Assembly (NCBI GenBank): GCA_028565635.1
Contig: JAOXYB010034684.1
Location: 1-14,035, forward strand
Length of the DNA stretch: 14,035 bases
Direction: 5' to 3'
From: Phoronis ovalis
Taxonomy: Eukaryota > Phoronida > Phoronidae
Part shown: positions 1-8,807 of the stretch, piece after piece
Position numbering within the stretch: position 1 is the first letter of the stretch
How the letters are laid out: every line of letters begins with the position of its first letter
Notes under the pieces: model-generated
What the model was told of the DNA's origin: nothing
Databases searched by the model: none
What the model saw: the letters and a program-made list of their open reading frames with translations, nothing else
Made by a program: the position numbers and the translations under genes

Positions 1-338
1 CGACAAAGAAAGTGTTACGCGCAACAAAAATTGTCAAAGATTCGTGTCGACATTTGACCTACTTCTCAAGGTCATTTCTCAAGTCAACGAAAGCTGAAGC
101 CGTTATAGCAACAAAAAGAAAAGGTTACATACGCCGCCGCATAGGGTACGGCTATATGCTCTTTCACTATTACATAGTGATGGGCATAAAAAATGACAAT
201 TATAATTCTTATATAAATAGCTGCAGAAGTATTTTCTGTGAGCACAAGGTATAAAATCAAACATGAACTGCAGCTTAGCACAGAGATTTCATTTGATGAA
301 CCCAATTTAATCTATAAATTGTATTATTATTCCAAATG
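1..338. other. 3' flank / probable 3' UTR of the PRCP-like gene
   Basis: This stretch lies downstream of the PRCP-like stop codon on the minus strand. The part next to the stop is probably 3' UTR. Two overlapping open frames of 70-80 codons, one on each strand, run through positions 12-305, but neither looks like a known protein and they shadow each other. A local patch around 120-160 is less AT-rich than its surroundings. A 7-bp perfect hairpin with a 3-nt loop occupies 164-180. No gene is called here. Confidence 0.5.
306..311 (-). promoter_or_regulatory. candidate polyadenylation signal ATTAAA
   Basis: On the minus strand the hexamer ATTAAA, the commonest variant of AATAAA, lies about 28-33 nt past the PRCP-like stop codon. 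No AATAAA occurs on that strand between the stop codon and the left window edge, so this is the best visible candidate. The hexamer is common by chance in AT-rich DNA and would give a very short 3' UTR. Confidence 0.25.
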
Positions 339-540
339 TCAATTAGATTTTTCGTTTTTAATCCATTGTTGAATGATACGCTTCTCCTTTACTCTGGCTT
401 TAATCACAGAAGGTGGATCAGCAGGATTAGACGATCTCAGATCTAAATGATGAGCACCTTCAGTTATGACTATAGCAGTTAGATTGTCGCTTAAGGAAAA
501 CATTACACCTCCGCCAGACCATGGGTCCAGTAATCCATTA
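339..540 (-). CDS. PRCP: PRCP-like terminal coding exon with catalytic Asp and His
   Basis: 202 nt including the TGA stop at 339-341. The acceptor is ATTTCAG, just before position 540. The first T completes the AGT serine of FSNG. The exon reads NGLLDPWSGGGV, containing the catalytic-Asp motif LDPWS, and then ITEGAHHLDLR with the catalytic His. The tail is short and charged and ends KNEKSN. No disabling mutation is present, so this end of the gene looks functional. Confidence 0.96.
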
Positions 541-3500
541 CTGAAATATAAAAAAATTATAACCTTGTATATAAGATAGATTTGTCATGCTTCCAGCTTT
601 CGTAAAATCAAACAGAAAAAAACAACAGTGTTTTGGACTGTCGCTCTACAGTTCTACATGTGACAACTACAGTGTTTCCTAAAATAGAAAGAAAAATCAT
701 AAATTGGATAATATTTTGAGAAACAAAATCACTTTCTATTATAATCTAAAAATATGCGATATGTGTTATAAGAGCTTGAAGAAAATTAGATGTAGCAAGC
801 TATGACCAACTTAAAAATTTGGTATTTTAAACTAATTTTCATAAATTTTATACAAAGCATCCGCTGAGTTAAAATTTGACAATCTTCAAGACAAAGACAA
901 AAAGGTAGGCAGCAATTAATAATAAAAACTAATGTAACAGTTTATTTTATCCAATTACTAATTAAACCATAGACAACATGTACAAAGAACTTCAATTGCT
1001 AGACTTTTTATGCTTTGTTAAACAGTTGGTCACATTTAATCAATGTGACAATTTGCACATCAATCCAAACAGAATAATGAGTGTTCAGTTTCGACTTTTG
1101 GAGATTACAAGAGTAATGCGGGATGGTGATATTCTGTAATTAAAAAATGTTTGTCATAGCTTGTAGGGTGAACTGGGGGTTAATAACGTGTTTTTGGTTT
1201 ATACAGCAAAACCGTAATACAAAGGCGATTTTACTTTTTTTTATAGCAAGTTCCAGTATTAGTTGGGATCGCTGCTATAGGTAGGTTATTCTATTGAGTT
1301 GACTTTAATTTGCTTCGTTTTTTTCCTTCAAATTTCCAGTTAAGACATGGTACTCAAGGTGTGACATCCCTAGGACAGCCCCTTGACGTTAAAAGCTCGA
1401 GGGGCACATGGGTGGGTCCATATGCGTGAATGAAAAGGGAATATGTTTTTCAACAAGGCACATACACTGTAACGTGTGCCTCTTTAAGGATATTAAAGAG
1501 GATATAAATTTAGCTAAATATTGGCAAATAGGGTAATGCTATTAGAATGTAGATCTCCAAAGGGTGCATTTTTCACCATCAGATACAGATACGTATTAAG
1601 AAAGGGAAAAATGTATATTTTTACCATTTGATGCGAAACATCGGGCTGCTTAACTGATGCAGCAATATGTTTACTTATCTGATGATTTTTACTGAGTGAG
1701 GTCTGTCAAATGATCACTTTTTAAACCCGCAAGTCTTCTAAATGGTGTTTTTTTAGCAGTTTTAGGCTTTTTTGACATATTTTCCATAAATAGTGTACAG
1801 AAGAACTATGCTGTACCTCGAGAATGATTGGTCCTACAGGCTTGTATATCGACTTACGACAAGCATTCCCAACTAAGATGGGGAAAGTTGAGCTCAAAAG
1901 GTCATCTAGAGGGCATGTATTGCCTGTACATGTAACTTTAAAACACAATGTTTTAAATCATTTAGAGGTCTTTTAAGGAACAAGGCGGCATGCTGAAGTC
2001 AAAAGATCAACATTTTTTTTTGTTTAATTTGTTGATTCAATTGTTTACTGGGTTGATCTATTAAGTTGATGAGTGTAGTTTTTTTTGAAGAAGTTAATTG
2101 ATTTTCCAGATTGTTTTTATATTAATTAGTTTTGCTGCTGTGGGCAACAAGCCTGCTGGTTTTCTTCGTTTTACTTTTAGTTTTCAGAAGTTGAAGATGG
2201 CCAGAGGTAGAGACATGGTATTTCAGAAAAATGTGTGTCAAAATGTATAATGATATTGGGTCATCCAAAGGTCATAAAGGCCAATAGCATTACCCCTTGC
2301 CTTTGCTAAAAGGCTATACTGCATGGTTTCTTACCTAAATATGATATTACTTGCGAAAGAAATGTTTTTTCCTGCATAAATAGTTTTGATCCATTCTGGC
2401 CGTGGTGTGAGACCTGTAGATTTTTGACAATTCTTCATAAAATCTGTAACATTCCATGATTTGGGTTCAAACATATCTTGAACTCCATCTGTGCACATTG
2501 GCATTACCATCTCAGAACAGGACTAAAAAGCAAGTGGCAAGTGCAATTGGAGTTCAAAATATCTTTCTTAGTTTTACAAAAAAAGGTGAACACAGTCATA
2601 CCGAACACAAAAAAACATGAAACCTCTGTGTTATGTGTTACATTCTGTGGACTAGGAGATACATAAAACAGAACCACAAATTATATTAAAGTACATAACA
2701 GAAGCTTGCTATGACAATATTATGTATTTTTGCAAGTATAGCTGTAAAATTCAGAAAATATTTTAAAACTACTTACTTGAAAGTTCCATCCAAGGTCACC
2801 CAGGTTAGTAGTAGCTTCTTGCGACAAGTTGAAACATTGAACCTGTCCTGTGTAGTTATGGTAAACTGAAATTGCATTGAAGATACCTTGTGCTAAGCTC
2901 TCGTCCACCAATGGTTTATCCAAGTACTTGCATACAACCTAAACAATATAAACTCAGATATTTTTTGCAAAGTCCTCAAAGAACATCAAGACGTTATATT
3001 TTCACAAATAGCCTAAGTAAATGCAGTAACGCTTTTGTCATTTTAGAGCACCAGTTAACAGCAAAAACTAAAGATCTTGTTAAAATTCATGTACTATAAT
3101 GTTAAAGTATATATATATTAGAGCATAAAATGAAAGTAAAAGGTATCTAAAATGATAGTGTAGCATTCAGTATTATTTAAATATTTAGTGCTTTGACAGA
3201 AATAGATGTAAAACCTGTAGTGTGCAAAAAGTGTATTGTTTGCTAGCTTACAAGTACAAGTAGGTCCATTTAGGTGATACTGCTAAATACAGTTTATATT
3301 TTAAAAATTATCCCCTAATACCTGATGTAATTATTACTTGATAATTGTTCAGTTACTTGTCACTTTATTGTTGATGATGTTGTAATTAGCAGTTTTGGAT
3401 GGTGAGCCGGGGGGAGTACTCAAGTTATTTTTTGGTGGGGATGTGCAGCCGAGTTGAAAATTTTGGATTTGGATTGTATACTTCTTACTGTATATTTTTG

Positions 3501-4741
3501 GATTGTAACCGTAAAGATATTCAAAAATTTGGATTGCTACCCGCTGCTTACAGCAAATAATTTGGATTCATTTTAGGTTTGTATCCATAACTAAAGTTTG
3601 GAATTTGGTTTGTATCAGTCAGTTTGCGCAAAAATGGATTGCTATACTCAAATATTTTCCAATGAAAATATGTCATGATTAAGCATGGAATTTGTTAGTT
3701 AAAACTTTCATCAAATTGCACTCTGCTTATTGACTCTTTCGGCATTTTTTCAATAATTAATATGAACTGAAAAATAATACAGTTAAATACTTGTACTTAT
3801 CTATATACTAAAATGTTTTATTTGCAATCATGCAATACTATGAAAATATACTCAGTATACTATTGCAATGAAAATGGACTGATTTCAGATCGATTCCTTC
3901 TTTCAAGTTGTTTTTGAATGAAATTTAACATTTTAAGAATAATGAAGCATGTAAAACTTTAAATTAATGAGAATTATGACAACAACCATGTTAAGTCATG
4001 ATTACATATGAATTAAACAAAATTAAACATATAGTGATAGTATTTTGTAAGACTTCGCATCCAGATAGCTATCAAAACAGCATTACCTGTACAGGCCAAG
4101 CAGGCAATGGTTCCAGGAATGAAGCAGGATATGGGTAGTTAACCATTGGCAAATCACTCCACGCCTCAGATAACCAATCTTTTAATACTTGTACATTTTT
4201 TAAAGGTTGACAGAGTTGAAATAGGGAGGACAAATATTTTTTCCCACTGTCTACAAAAGTTTAGATGTGACATCTTATTAGAAAATTATGTACAAAAAAT
4301 CATGAATATAACACTTCAAATTTACCCCAGAATTAACACACAGTTTGCTTTATATGATTTTTCACATTTTTATTATATAAACACATTGTGTAATAACTAT
4401 ACTGACATGCCCGCTATGAAAAAATGTCTATTTACAAATAAGTAATTAACCTTGCTGAAAGGTTCAGAAGGAGTGCCATAAATAATACAGTCATACCAAC
4501 ATGTGTAATCAATTAGCATTGTTTACAAACTCATTTAGTAAGAGTTGATTAATTAAAAATAACTGCTATTTACCATGACCTACCTGAATTCCCCAACTGG
4601 TCTAATGTTTTCCAAGAATTCCTTATATTTTTAGCACAGGAAGCGCTGACCTGAGTGAAATCTCTTGTAACAATCTTGCTGTATGCAAAACATGGTGTCA
4701 AACCTTCAAATTGCCAAATAGGAGCTGAAGCTGCCAGGGAT
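339..4741 (-). CDS. PRCP: lysosomal Pro-X carboxypeptidase-like gene, 3' part (five exons)
   Basis: Serine carboxypeptidase of family S28. Known members remove the C-terminal residue after a penultimate proline from peptides such as angiotensins, in lysosomes or outside the cell. The join on the minus strand is 4741-4584, 4250-4087, 2938-2777, 2522-2335, 540-339, with GT-AG introns of phase 1, 0, 0 and 2. The frame is continuous for 290 complete codons and ends in TGA. Visible family blocks in order are LAASAPIWQFE, NYPYPASFLEPLPAWP, LGWNFQSCSEMVMPMC, DGVQDMFEP, IIFSNGLLDPWSGGGV and EGAHHLDLR. The Asp of LDPWS and a His of GAHH are the expected charge-relay residues. MP-C-T-GV-DMFEP favours PRCP over its paralogue DPP7. 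The family is about 490-500 residues long, so roughly the first 200, with the signal peptide and the GGSYGG serine, are missing from the window. Confidence 0.95.
1378..1501. repeat. cluster of three short hairpins
   Basis: Stems are 1378-1386 with 1397-1405 (9 pairs, one G-U), 1457-1463 with 1474-1480 (7 pairs, one G-U), and 1479-1487 with 1493-1501 (9 perfect pairs around a 5-nt loop). The second and third share bases 1479-1480, so they cannot both form completely. The stretch is less AT-rich than the rest of the intron. Function is unknown; it may be a repeat remnant. Confidence 0.4.
1523..2301. mobile_element. candidate element with terminal inverted repeats
   Basis: The left end (1523-1543, ggcaaatagggtaatgctatt) recurs in reverse complement at 2283-2301, with 13 nt identical (gggtaatgctatt) plus a further GGCAA after a 2-nt gap. 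Partial similarity continues outward (TTTAGC.AA). The interior of about 0.74 kb has no recognisable transposase. It could be a non-autonomous DNA transposon remnant. No clean target-site duplication was seen. Confidence 0.35.
2335..2522 (-). CDS. PRCP: PRCP-like exon with MPMCTDGVQDMFEP
   Basis: 188 nt, from acceptor CTTTTTAG to donor TTTAG|GTAAG. It encodes SCSEMVMPMC, DGVQDMFEP, TPRPEWI and GKNISFASNIIF, followed by the first two bases of a serine codon completed by the next exon. The CTDGV-DMFEP motif separates PRCP from DPP7, which differs at this site. NVT and NIS are potential glycosylation sites. Confidence 0.95.
2777..2938 (-). CDS. PRCP: PRCP-like exon VVCKYL...LGWNFQ
   Basis: 162 nt, exactly 54 codons, with phase-0 introns on both sides (acceptor TTTAG|GTT, donor CAA|GTAAGT). 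It begins VVCKYLDKP and ends NLGDLGWNFQ, corresponding to human VVCQYL to LGWSYQ. Two potential N-glycosylation sites, NYT and NLS, are visible, as expected for a lysosomal or secreted glycoprotein. Confidence 0.95.
2939..4086 (-). other. PRCP-like intron, phase 0
   Basis: About 1.15 kb of AT-rich intron. It carries the tandem-repeat cassette at 3406-3655 and otherwise shows no gene or conserved element by inspection. Confidence 0.85.
3406..3655 (+). repeat. head-plus-tandem repeat cassette A (TTTGGATT units)
   Basis: The head starts at GCCGGGGGGAGTACT and includes GGGGATGTGCAGCC (3437-3450). Degenerate units keyed by TTTGGATT follow at 3468, 3497, 3528, 3561, about 3597 and about 3633, giving a period of 29-36 bp. 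Each unit tends to contain TTTGGATTG followed by a variable A/T-rich part. It sits in a PRCP-like intron. The head resembles those at 5141, 8463 and 13638, but the units do not. Confidence 0.75.
4087..4250 (-). CDS. PRCP: PRCP-like exon with the NYPYPASFLEPLPAWP block
   Basis: 164 nt, from acceptor TTTTGTAG to donor CAG|GTAATG. It encodes 54 complete codons after the split Asp codon. It contains LFQLCQPL and then the highly conserved MVNYPYPASFLEPLPAWPVQ, a hallmark of the SKS/helical cap side of S28 enzymes. The plus-strand open frame at 4146-4445 is only antisense and intron sequence here and is not a gene. Confidence 0.94.
4251..4583 (-). other. PRCP-like intron, phase 1
   Basis: 333-nt AT-rich intron with consensus splice ends (GTAGGT donor, TTTTGTAG acceptor). 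No other feature is seen. Confidence 0.85.
4584..4741 (-). CDS. PRCP: PRCP-like exon after the catalytic-serine exon
   Basis: 158 nt. The acceptor is TTTTCAG, immediately before position 4741, and the donor G|GTAGGT follows 4584. The first base completes a codon from an upstream exon that lies outside the window. The exon then gives 52 codons beginning SLAASAPIWQFEGL. In relatives this segment follows directly after the GGSYGG nucleophile region. The final G joins AC of the next exon to form GAC (Asp), giving LGNSDSGKKYL. This aligns with the human PRCP region LSNTGSGLQWL as I recall it. Confidence 0.93.
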
Positions 4742-5140
4742 CTGAAAATAAAATGAAAGTAATTTTTTTCAGCTATAGTAATTCCTTTAGTGGAGTTGTG
4801 CAGCTCTCTAAAGTTCTATAGAGATCACATGGCTTTTAAAAACAAAATTGTGACCATACTTTTTTGTTAAATTGCAAGATAAATATTGCAAGCCAGGTAA
4901 ATAATTAACTGTTATAAAAAGGACACAAATTAACAGCTTTATGATATTTTCAAGAATACAAGTTCCTAAACCCTTAATCCAACTTCACATTAATCAAAGT
5001 AAAGAATATTTATTTAAACTACAAATTTGATATTATAACATTCCACATTTAATTTCTATAATCTTAGCTTTTTAGGTACACCTAGAACACAAAGATGCAC
5101 AATATCCACAGATTATCGCATACAATCAGTGGATGTTGGC

Positions 5141-5490
5141 ACGAGGGGGATGATACTCAGGGTTCCGTCTATAATACAGGGATGTGCTGCTGTAGTGGAT
5201 CCGGGTTTTTTTAATACCAAATTTGCAGAGAGGATCTGAGTTTTTGATCAAATTAGTAGAGAGAATCCAGTTTTTGATCGAATTAGCAAAGTGGATCAGA
5301 TTTTTTTTACCGAATTAGCAGAGTGGATCCGGTTTTTTGAATGAATAAGCTGTGAGTTGATCTCGTTTTTTGACTAAAATATACCAGGTTTTCCTATACA
5401 CATAAAACTAGCAATCAGGTTTTTTAGCAAAAAAATGTTTAGCAACCCGGTTTTTTGGCAGGGAAAAATAGTTGAGAGGATCTGGTTTTT
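5141..5490 (+). repeat. head-plus-tandem repeat cassette B (GTGGATCCGGTTTTTT units)
   Basis: The head runs from GAGGGGGATGATACTCAGG to GGGATGTGCTGCTG (5180-5193). About ten degenerate units of 28-35 bp follow, typified by AGTGGATCCGGTTTTTTGA then AATTAGCAG. GGAT/GAAT key positions fall at 5197, 5232, 5262, 5293 and 5325. Later units (about 5330-5490) are more diverged and keep mainly the GG-TTTTTT core. The head matches the other cassettes only partly, so membership in the same superfamily is an inference. Confidence 0.7.
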
Positions 5491-7257
5491 AAGCCTGAGT
5501 TTGAATGCTTTTGCAGAACAAGTTATATTAAAAAACAAGCATTGAGCTGTCACCATATTAGGAAACATTTAATATTCAAGTCGGAAATGATAAATGTAAT
5601 TCTCAGGATAAAATTATTTATCAAATTGTTAATTCCCAAATGAAGAGATAAAAGTTCTGTCAACAATTTTTCATTACGGAAACAGAAACAAACAAACAAT
5701 TAATACCTTAGTGAGGATACAAGGAGGGGTCTCGTGTACTTAGGTTACACACTTTACAAAGTAATTAAAATTAATCTCATTAATTACTTGTGCTCATTTC
5801 ACAGGAAAAAATCATACTGAATTACTGAATCTTCTTATATCCCCTATGAATACCCTATGTAATAGAGATTATGGATTACGTATTCGAACACAAAAATCTC
5901 AAGTGAATATTCAAGAATTATCATTAATGCAACTTACTCGTTTATTTAATATTTCTTATGAGCTTAAAAGCTATTCTTGAGAGCTTTAAAATTTATCAAC
6001 ATACTATTTTCCTACAAGAAATGAAAACATTTTTTATCAGTGTTCTACCGCACTAAGCGATATGTATTCAATCTTAAATCTTCAGTCATTTAGCATCCTT
6101 GTTTGAATTATAACAAACATTACCAAATGAAACAAATAATTCAGATAAAAGCAAACTAAAGCTAAACATTCAGTTTTTTTAATAATACCAGTTATATACA
6201 CTTAAAATAACATTTCCTTGTGTCCTAGAAAGTGTTGCATGGTAGAGTTATAATTAAAATAACCAAGCATGATAGTTTCTATGTAACAACAGTACCAGTA
6301 TTTTTCAGTTTTTATAATTATCATTTTATATACTTGCATATTTTTCCAGATTATAGGTATTACTTTTAAATTATTTAACTTAGGCTTTGTCCAGCATTAT
6401 AGAAAAAATTGTACATAAATTGAATTTGTGCACAAATTGAATTTCTACACTGTCCATTATAGCAAACTAGAATCTATATATTAAAAATAAAAGCGCTTTA
6501 TTTTTATTATTTATTTTTATCTATTAACAGCACATATGGTGTTTGCCTTCATAACACATTTGAACAATCGAAATTAGATCATTAACCATCAACTGTTTTC
6601 TAACAATTATATATCAAATAACTGTAATATCCATAAGCAACAAGTTAATATACCACCATTATTTTATTTCGCCATAGGTACGATTATATTAATAAGACTA
6701 TTTATATTGACCGTTCACTGACTGGAAGAAATTTTGGATACCCTAAATGCGTTGAGAATTTTTTTGGAAAATGCCCGGGAAACAGAATTATGGGAAATTC
6801 ACTCGAACTTCAAGACGAAGTTTGCACAAGAGGTTGGCAATTTTCAAGGGCAGTTTTGATCGATTTCAGTACCCTAAACACATGCAGTAAATCAAATGAG
6901 GTATCCTTTCGTATATTTTATCGAAAAATGTAAACCTAAATGCATAATGCGCATTAACATGCTTTGTTCTTAAAAATCATCCTTTTTATGCGATTTTGTT
7001 CACACCCATGCGTACCAATCATTGACTTGAGTCGGACCACATGCATTTTTCACGAGGAAGATTCCTTATATCCTTTTTCATCTATGTTTATCATGTACAC
7101 TTTTTGTACACCAGTGTCTGATAGTGAAAAACATATGCTATGGCAGATCTTAACATTCTAAAAATATTACCCTTTTTGCAATATTTCACTTAATACGCAA
7201 TGCATGTTACACGCAGTTGTTGTTAAAAAATACCTCTTTTCAATGCGATTTTTTGGT
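5491..7257. other. non-coding AT-rich stretch
   Basis: No supported gene on either strand. Small structures seen are a 10-bp inverted repeat at 5759-5768/5780-5789, a 16-bp perfect palindrome at 6423-6438 (AATTTGTGCACAAATT), and a less AT-rich patch at about 6720-6860 with a 45-codon stop-to-stop frame (6722-6856, plus) that matches nothing I recognise. The patch may be a decayed repeat. Confidence 0.6.
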
Positions 7258-7408
7258 CCCACATGTGGACCTAGCCTTTGACCCATGTGTCCCCCGGTCA
7301 TTTATATAATCCGTCTCGTCTCCCAAACAGTGTCCCTTGCATTTATATATCTCGTCACGTCTAGTTAACATTATCCCATACATTTATATATCGTCTCGTG
7401 GTATGCCA
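7258..7408 (+). repeat. 41-bp tandem repeat, about 3.5 copies
   Basis: CATTTATATA starts at 7299, 7340 and 7381, exactly 41 bp apart. Each is followed by a CGTCTCGT-like block. The segment ending in a TGTCCC/TATCCC block before each start is also repeated, which allows a more diverged copy at 7258-7298. The segment is rich in C on this strand and distinct from its AT-rich surroundings. A 10-bp palindrome (CCACATGTGG) lies at its left end. Confidence 0.7.
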
Positions 7409-8462
7409 ATCACCCGGGATCAATCACTTCCAGTTCACAGCATTATAAGTACATTTACTGATCCAGCTCATGTCCCTTAACCTAGACTGGTTCCCTGTCC
7501 TCCCACTTGATGAAGACATCATGAAGCCAAATCATTGTCTTACCGCAATACTGATGAGATTTATAGTCCAAAGAAAGATTAATAGGCAGTTTCTTGCCCA
7601 TTATGGAGGTATAACAGTTTTGACCAAATAAAAAAGTTATAATGGGTGAAACAATAACTTTTAAATCTGTCTTGACCTGTTATATCTCCATATAATGGAC
7701 TCGAAACTGCTTGTTAATCTCAATATTATAGCGGGTCACTAAATTAAAACAAATGCATCAAACAAATCACTTAAATAAGGGCTATCAGAAAATACCAAAA
7801 CCAGCATAGGCCTGCATACTGTACTTTATTTTAACATTTTAATATCCGTCTGAATTTTTTATCTCTACCTTCAACATATTTCTAGTGTAATAAAAAATAA
7901 TTTCCAATCATAATTACATACGAATTAATAAATGTGATGTTATATAGATCTTTATTATTATCATCTCTGACAAGTGACATTTAAAGACCAGGGTGCTTCA
8001 ACATGGCTGAAAGTGAGTCAAGCATCAAATCTGTTAGCACATACAGTTGTAATAATAGGTAAATCATTACAATTATAAGGTAATGTAATTAAATGCTGAT
8101 GGTTTTAACCTCTTATTTTAATTGTGGTTATATGGTGATAAATGATTGATTAATCAAGCTAATTATTCATTATATTTTACAACCAGATGTAGTTCATAGT
8201 AGTAACAGCTTGGGCCAGGGATAAAAAAATTGAGGTTGCCAACCATATGAGAATTCAGGGTTTGTTGTTTTTACTTTAACATATTTCAAAAATTGATGTG
8301 GTTAAGAATTTTACACAGAACTTAGTTTAGGCTCAGTTTTGAACAATAATTAACAGCAAACTAATCAAAAATTCTCATTAATAGTAAGTCAGACCTTTTT
8401 CTATATATGCATGGTCAAGTCATTATAATTATCCAGTGACTAGAAAGATGTTGCCTAGTTTT
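7409..8462. other. non-coding stretch containing a foldback element
   Basis: Apart from the inverted-repeat element at about 7573-7725, nothing gene-like is seen. The motif TGATTAATCA near 8148-8157 recurs just upstream of the GPCR start (11202-11211). This is noted only as a short shared palindrome. Confidence 0.6.
7573..7725. mobile_element. foldback (MITE-like) inverted-repeat element
   Basis: The left arm at about 7573-7628 pairs imperfectly with the right arm at about 7668-7725. Shared blocks are ATTAA, GCAGTTTC, CCATTAT, GGAG-TATAACAG and a TTGACC-like end. The central part forms a second hairpin with a perfect 9-bp stem, 7632-7640 with 7654-7662 (AAAAGTTAT/ATAACTTTT). No coding capacity. 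The size and long arms fit a miniature inverted-repeat transposon. A long hairpin RNA is an alternative reading but no transcription evidence is visible. Confidence 0.6.
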
Positions 8463-8807
8463 ACTCCGGGGGCATTGACCATATTTTTAGACGGGAGTAT
8501 GCAGCCAAACTTGAAATGTCCACCCATTTTTAAGGATTTTGGACTAAAAAATTGTCTTATTTTTAGGGTTTTCTGGCACAAAAAAAAAACAATTTTTAAG
8601 TTTTCTCTCGGAAAATCTCCTGGAAACAGTACTCTTAAATGAAATCATAAAATAATAACCTATTTTTAAGGATTTTGGTGAAAAGCGAATTCATTTTTAG
8701 GGACTGTCAGTGAAAAGTCAACCCATTTTTGGGGATTTATTGGTGAAAAAGTGACCCATTTGGACGGCATTACCCATGTTCATCATATATGTAAGTGCCC
8801 CCCTGGG
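8463..8807 (+). repeat. head-plus-tandem repeat cassette C (CCCATTTTTAAGGATTTTGG units)
   Basis: The head is CTCCGGGGGCATTGACC followed by GACGGGAGTATGCAGCC. Units keyed by ATTTTTA/G fall at 8526, 8559, 8592, 8662, 8693, 8725 and 8758. The spacing is 31-33 bp, with one irregular double-length unit (8592-8661). Units end in GTGAAAAG-like and AACCC/GACCC-like blocks. The right end AAGTGCCCCCCTGGG (8793-8807) is an imperfect reverse complement of the left end (8464-8476), suggesting a complete element. The 68-codon plus-strand frame at 8436-8642 only reflects repeat sequence. Confidence 0.78.

Larger units (their letters stand above)
541..2334 (-). other. PRCP-like intron, phase 2
   Basis: About 1.8 kb between the last two coding exons. 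It contains a candidate inverted-repeat element (about 1523-2301) and a cluster of small hairpins at 1378-1501. The minus-strand open frame at 1721-1948 (75 codons) lies inside the inverted-repeat element, is not recognisable, and is not called as a gene. Nothing else is supported. Confidence 0.85.

Noticed and set aside
1721-1948. 75-codon minus-strand open frame as a gene
   Set aside because: No family recognised, no splice context, and it lies within a candidate repeat element inside an intron.
4146-4445. 99-codon plus-strand open frame
   Set aside because: Antisense to the PRCP exon at 4087-4250 and running into its upstream intron. No recognisable protein.
8436-8642. 68-codon plus-strand open frame
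   Set aside because: Runs through the tandem units of repeat cassette C. Its peptide is only repeat translation.
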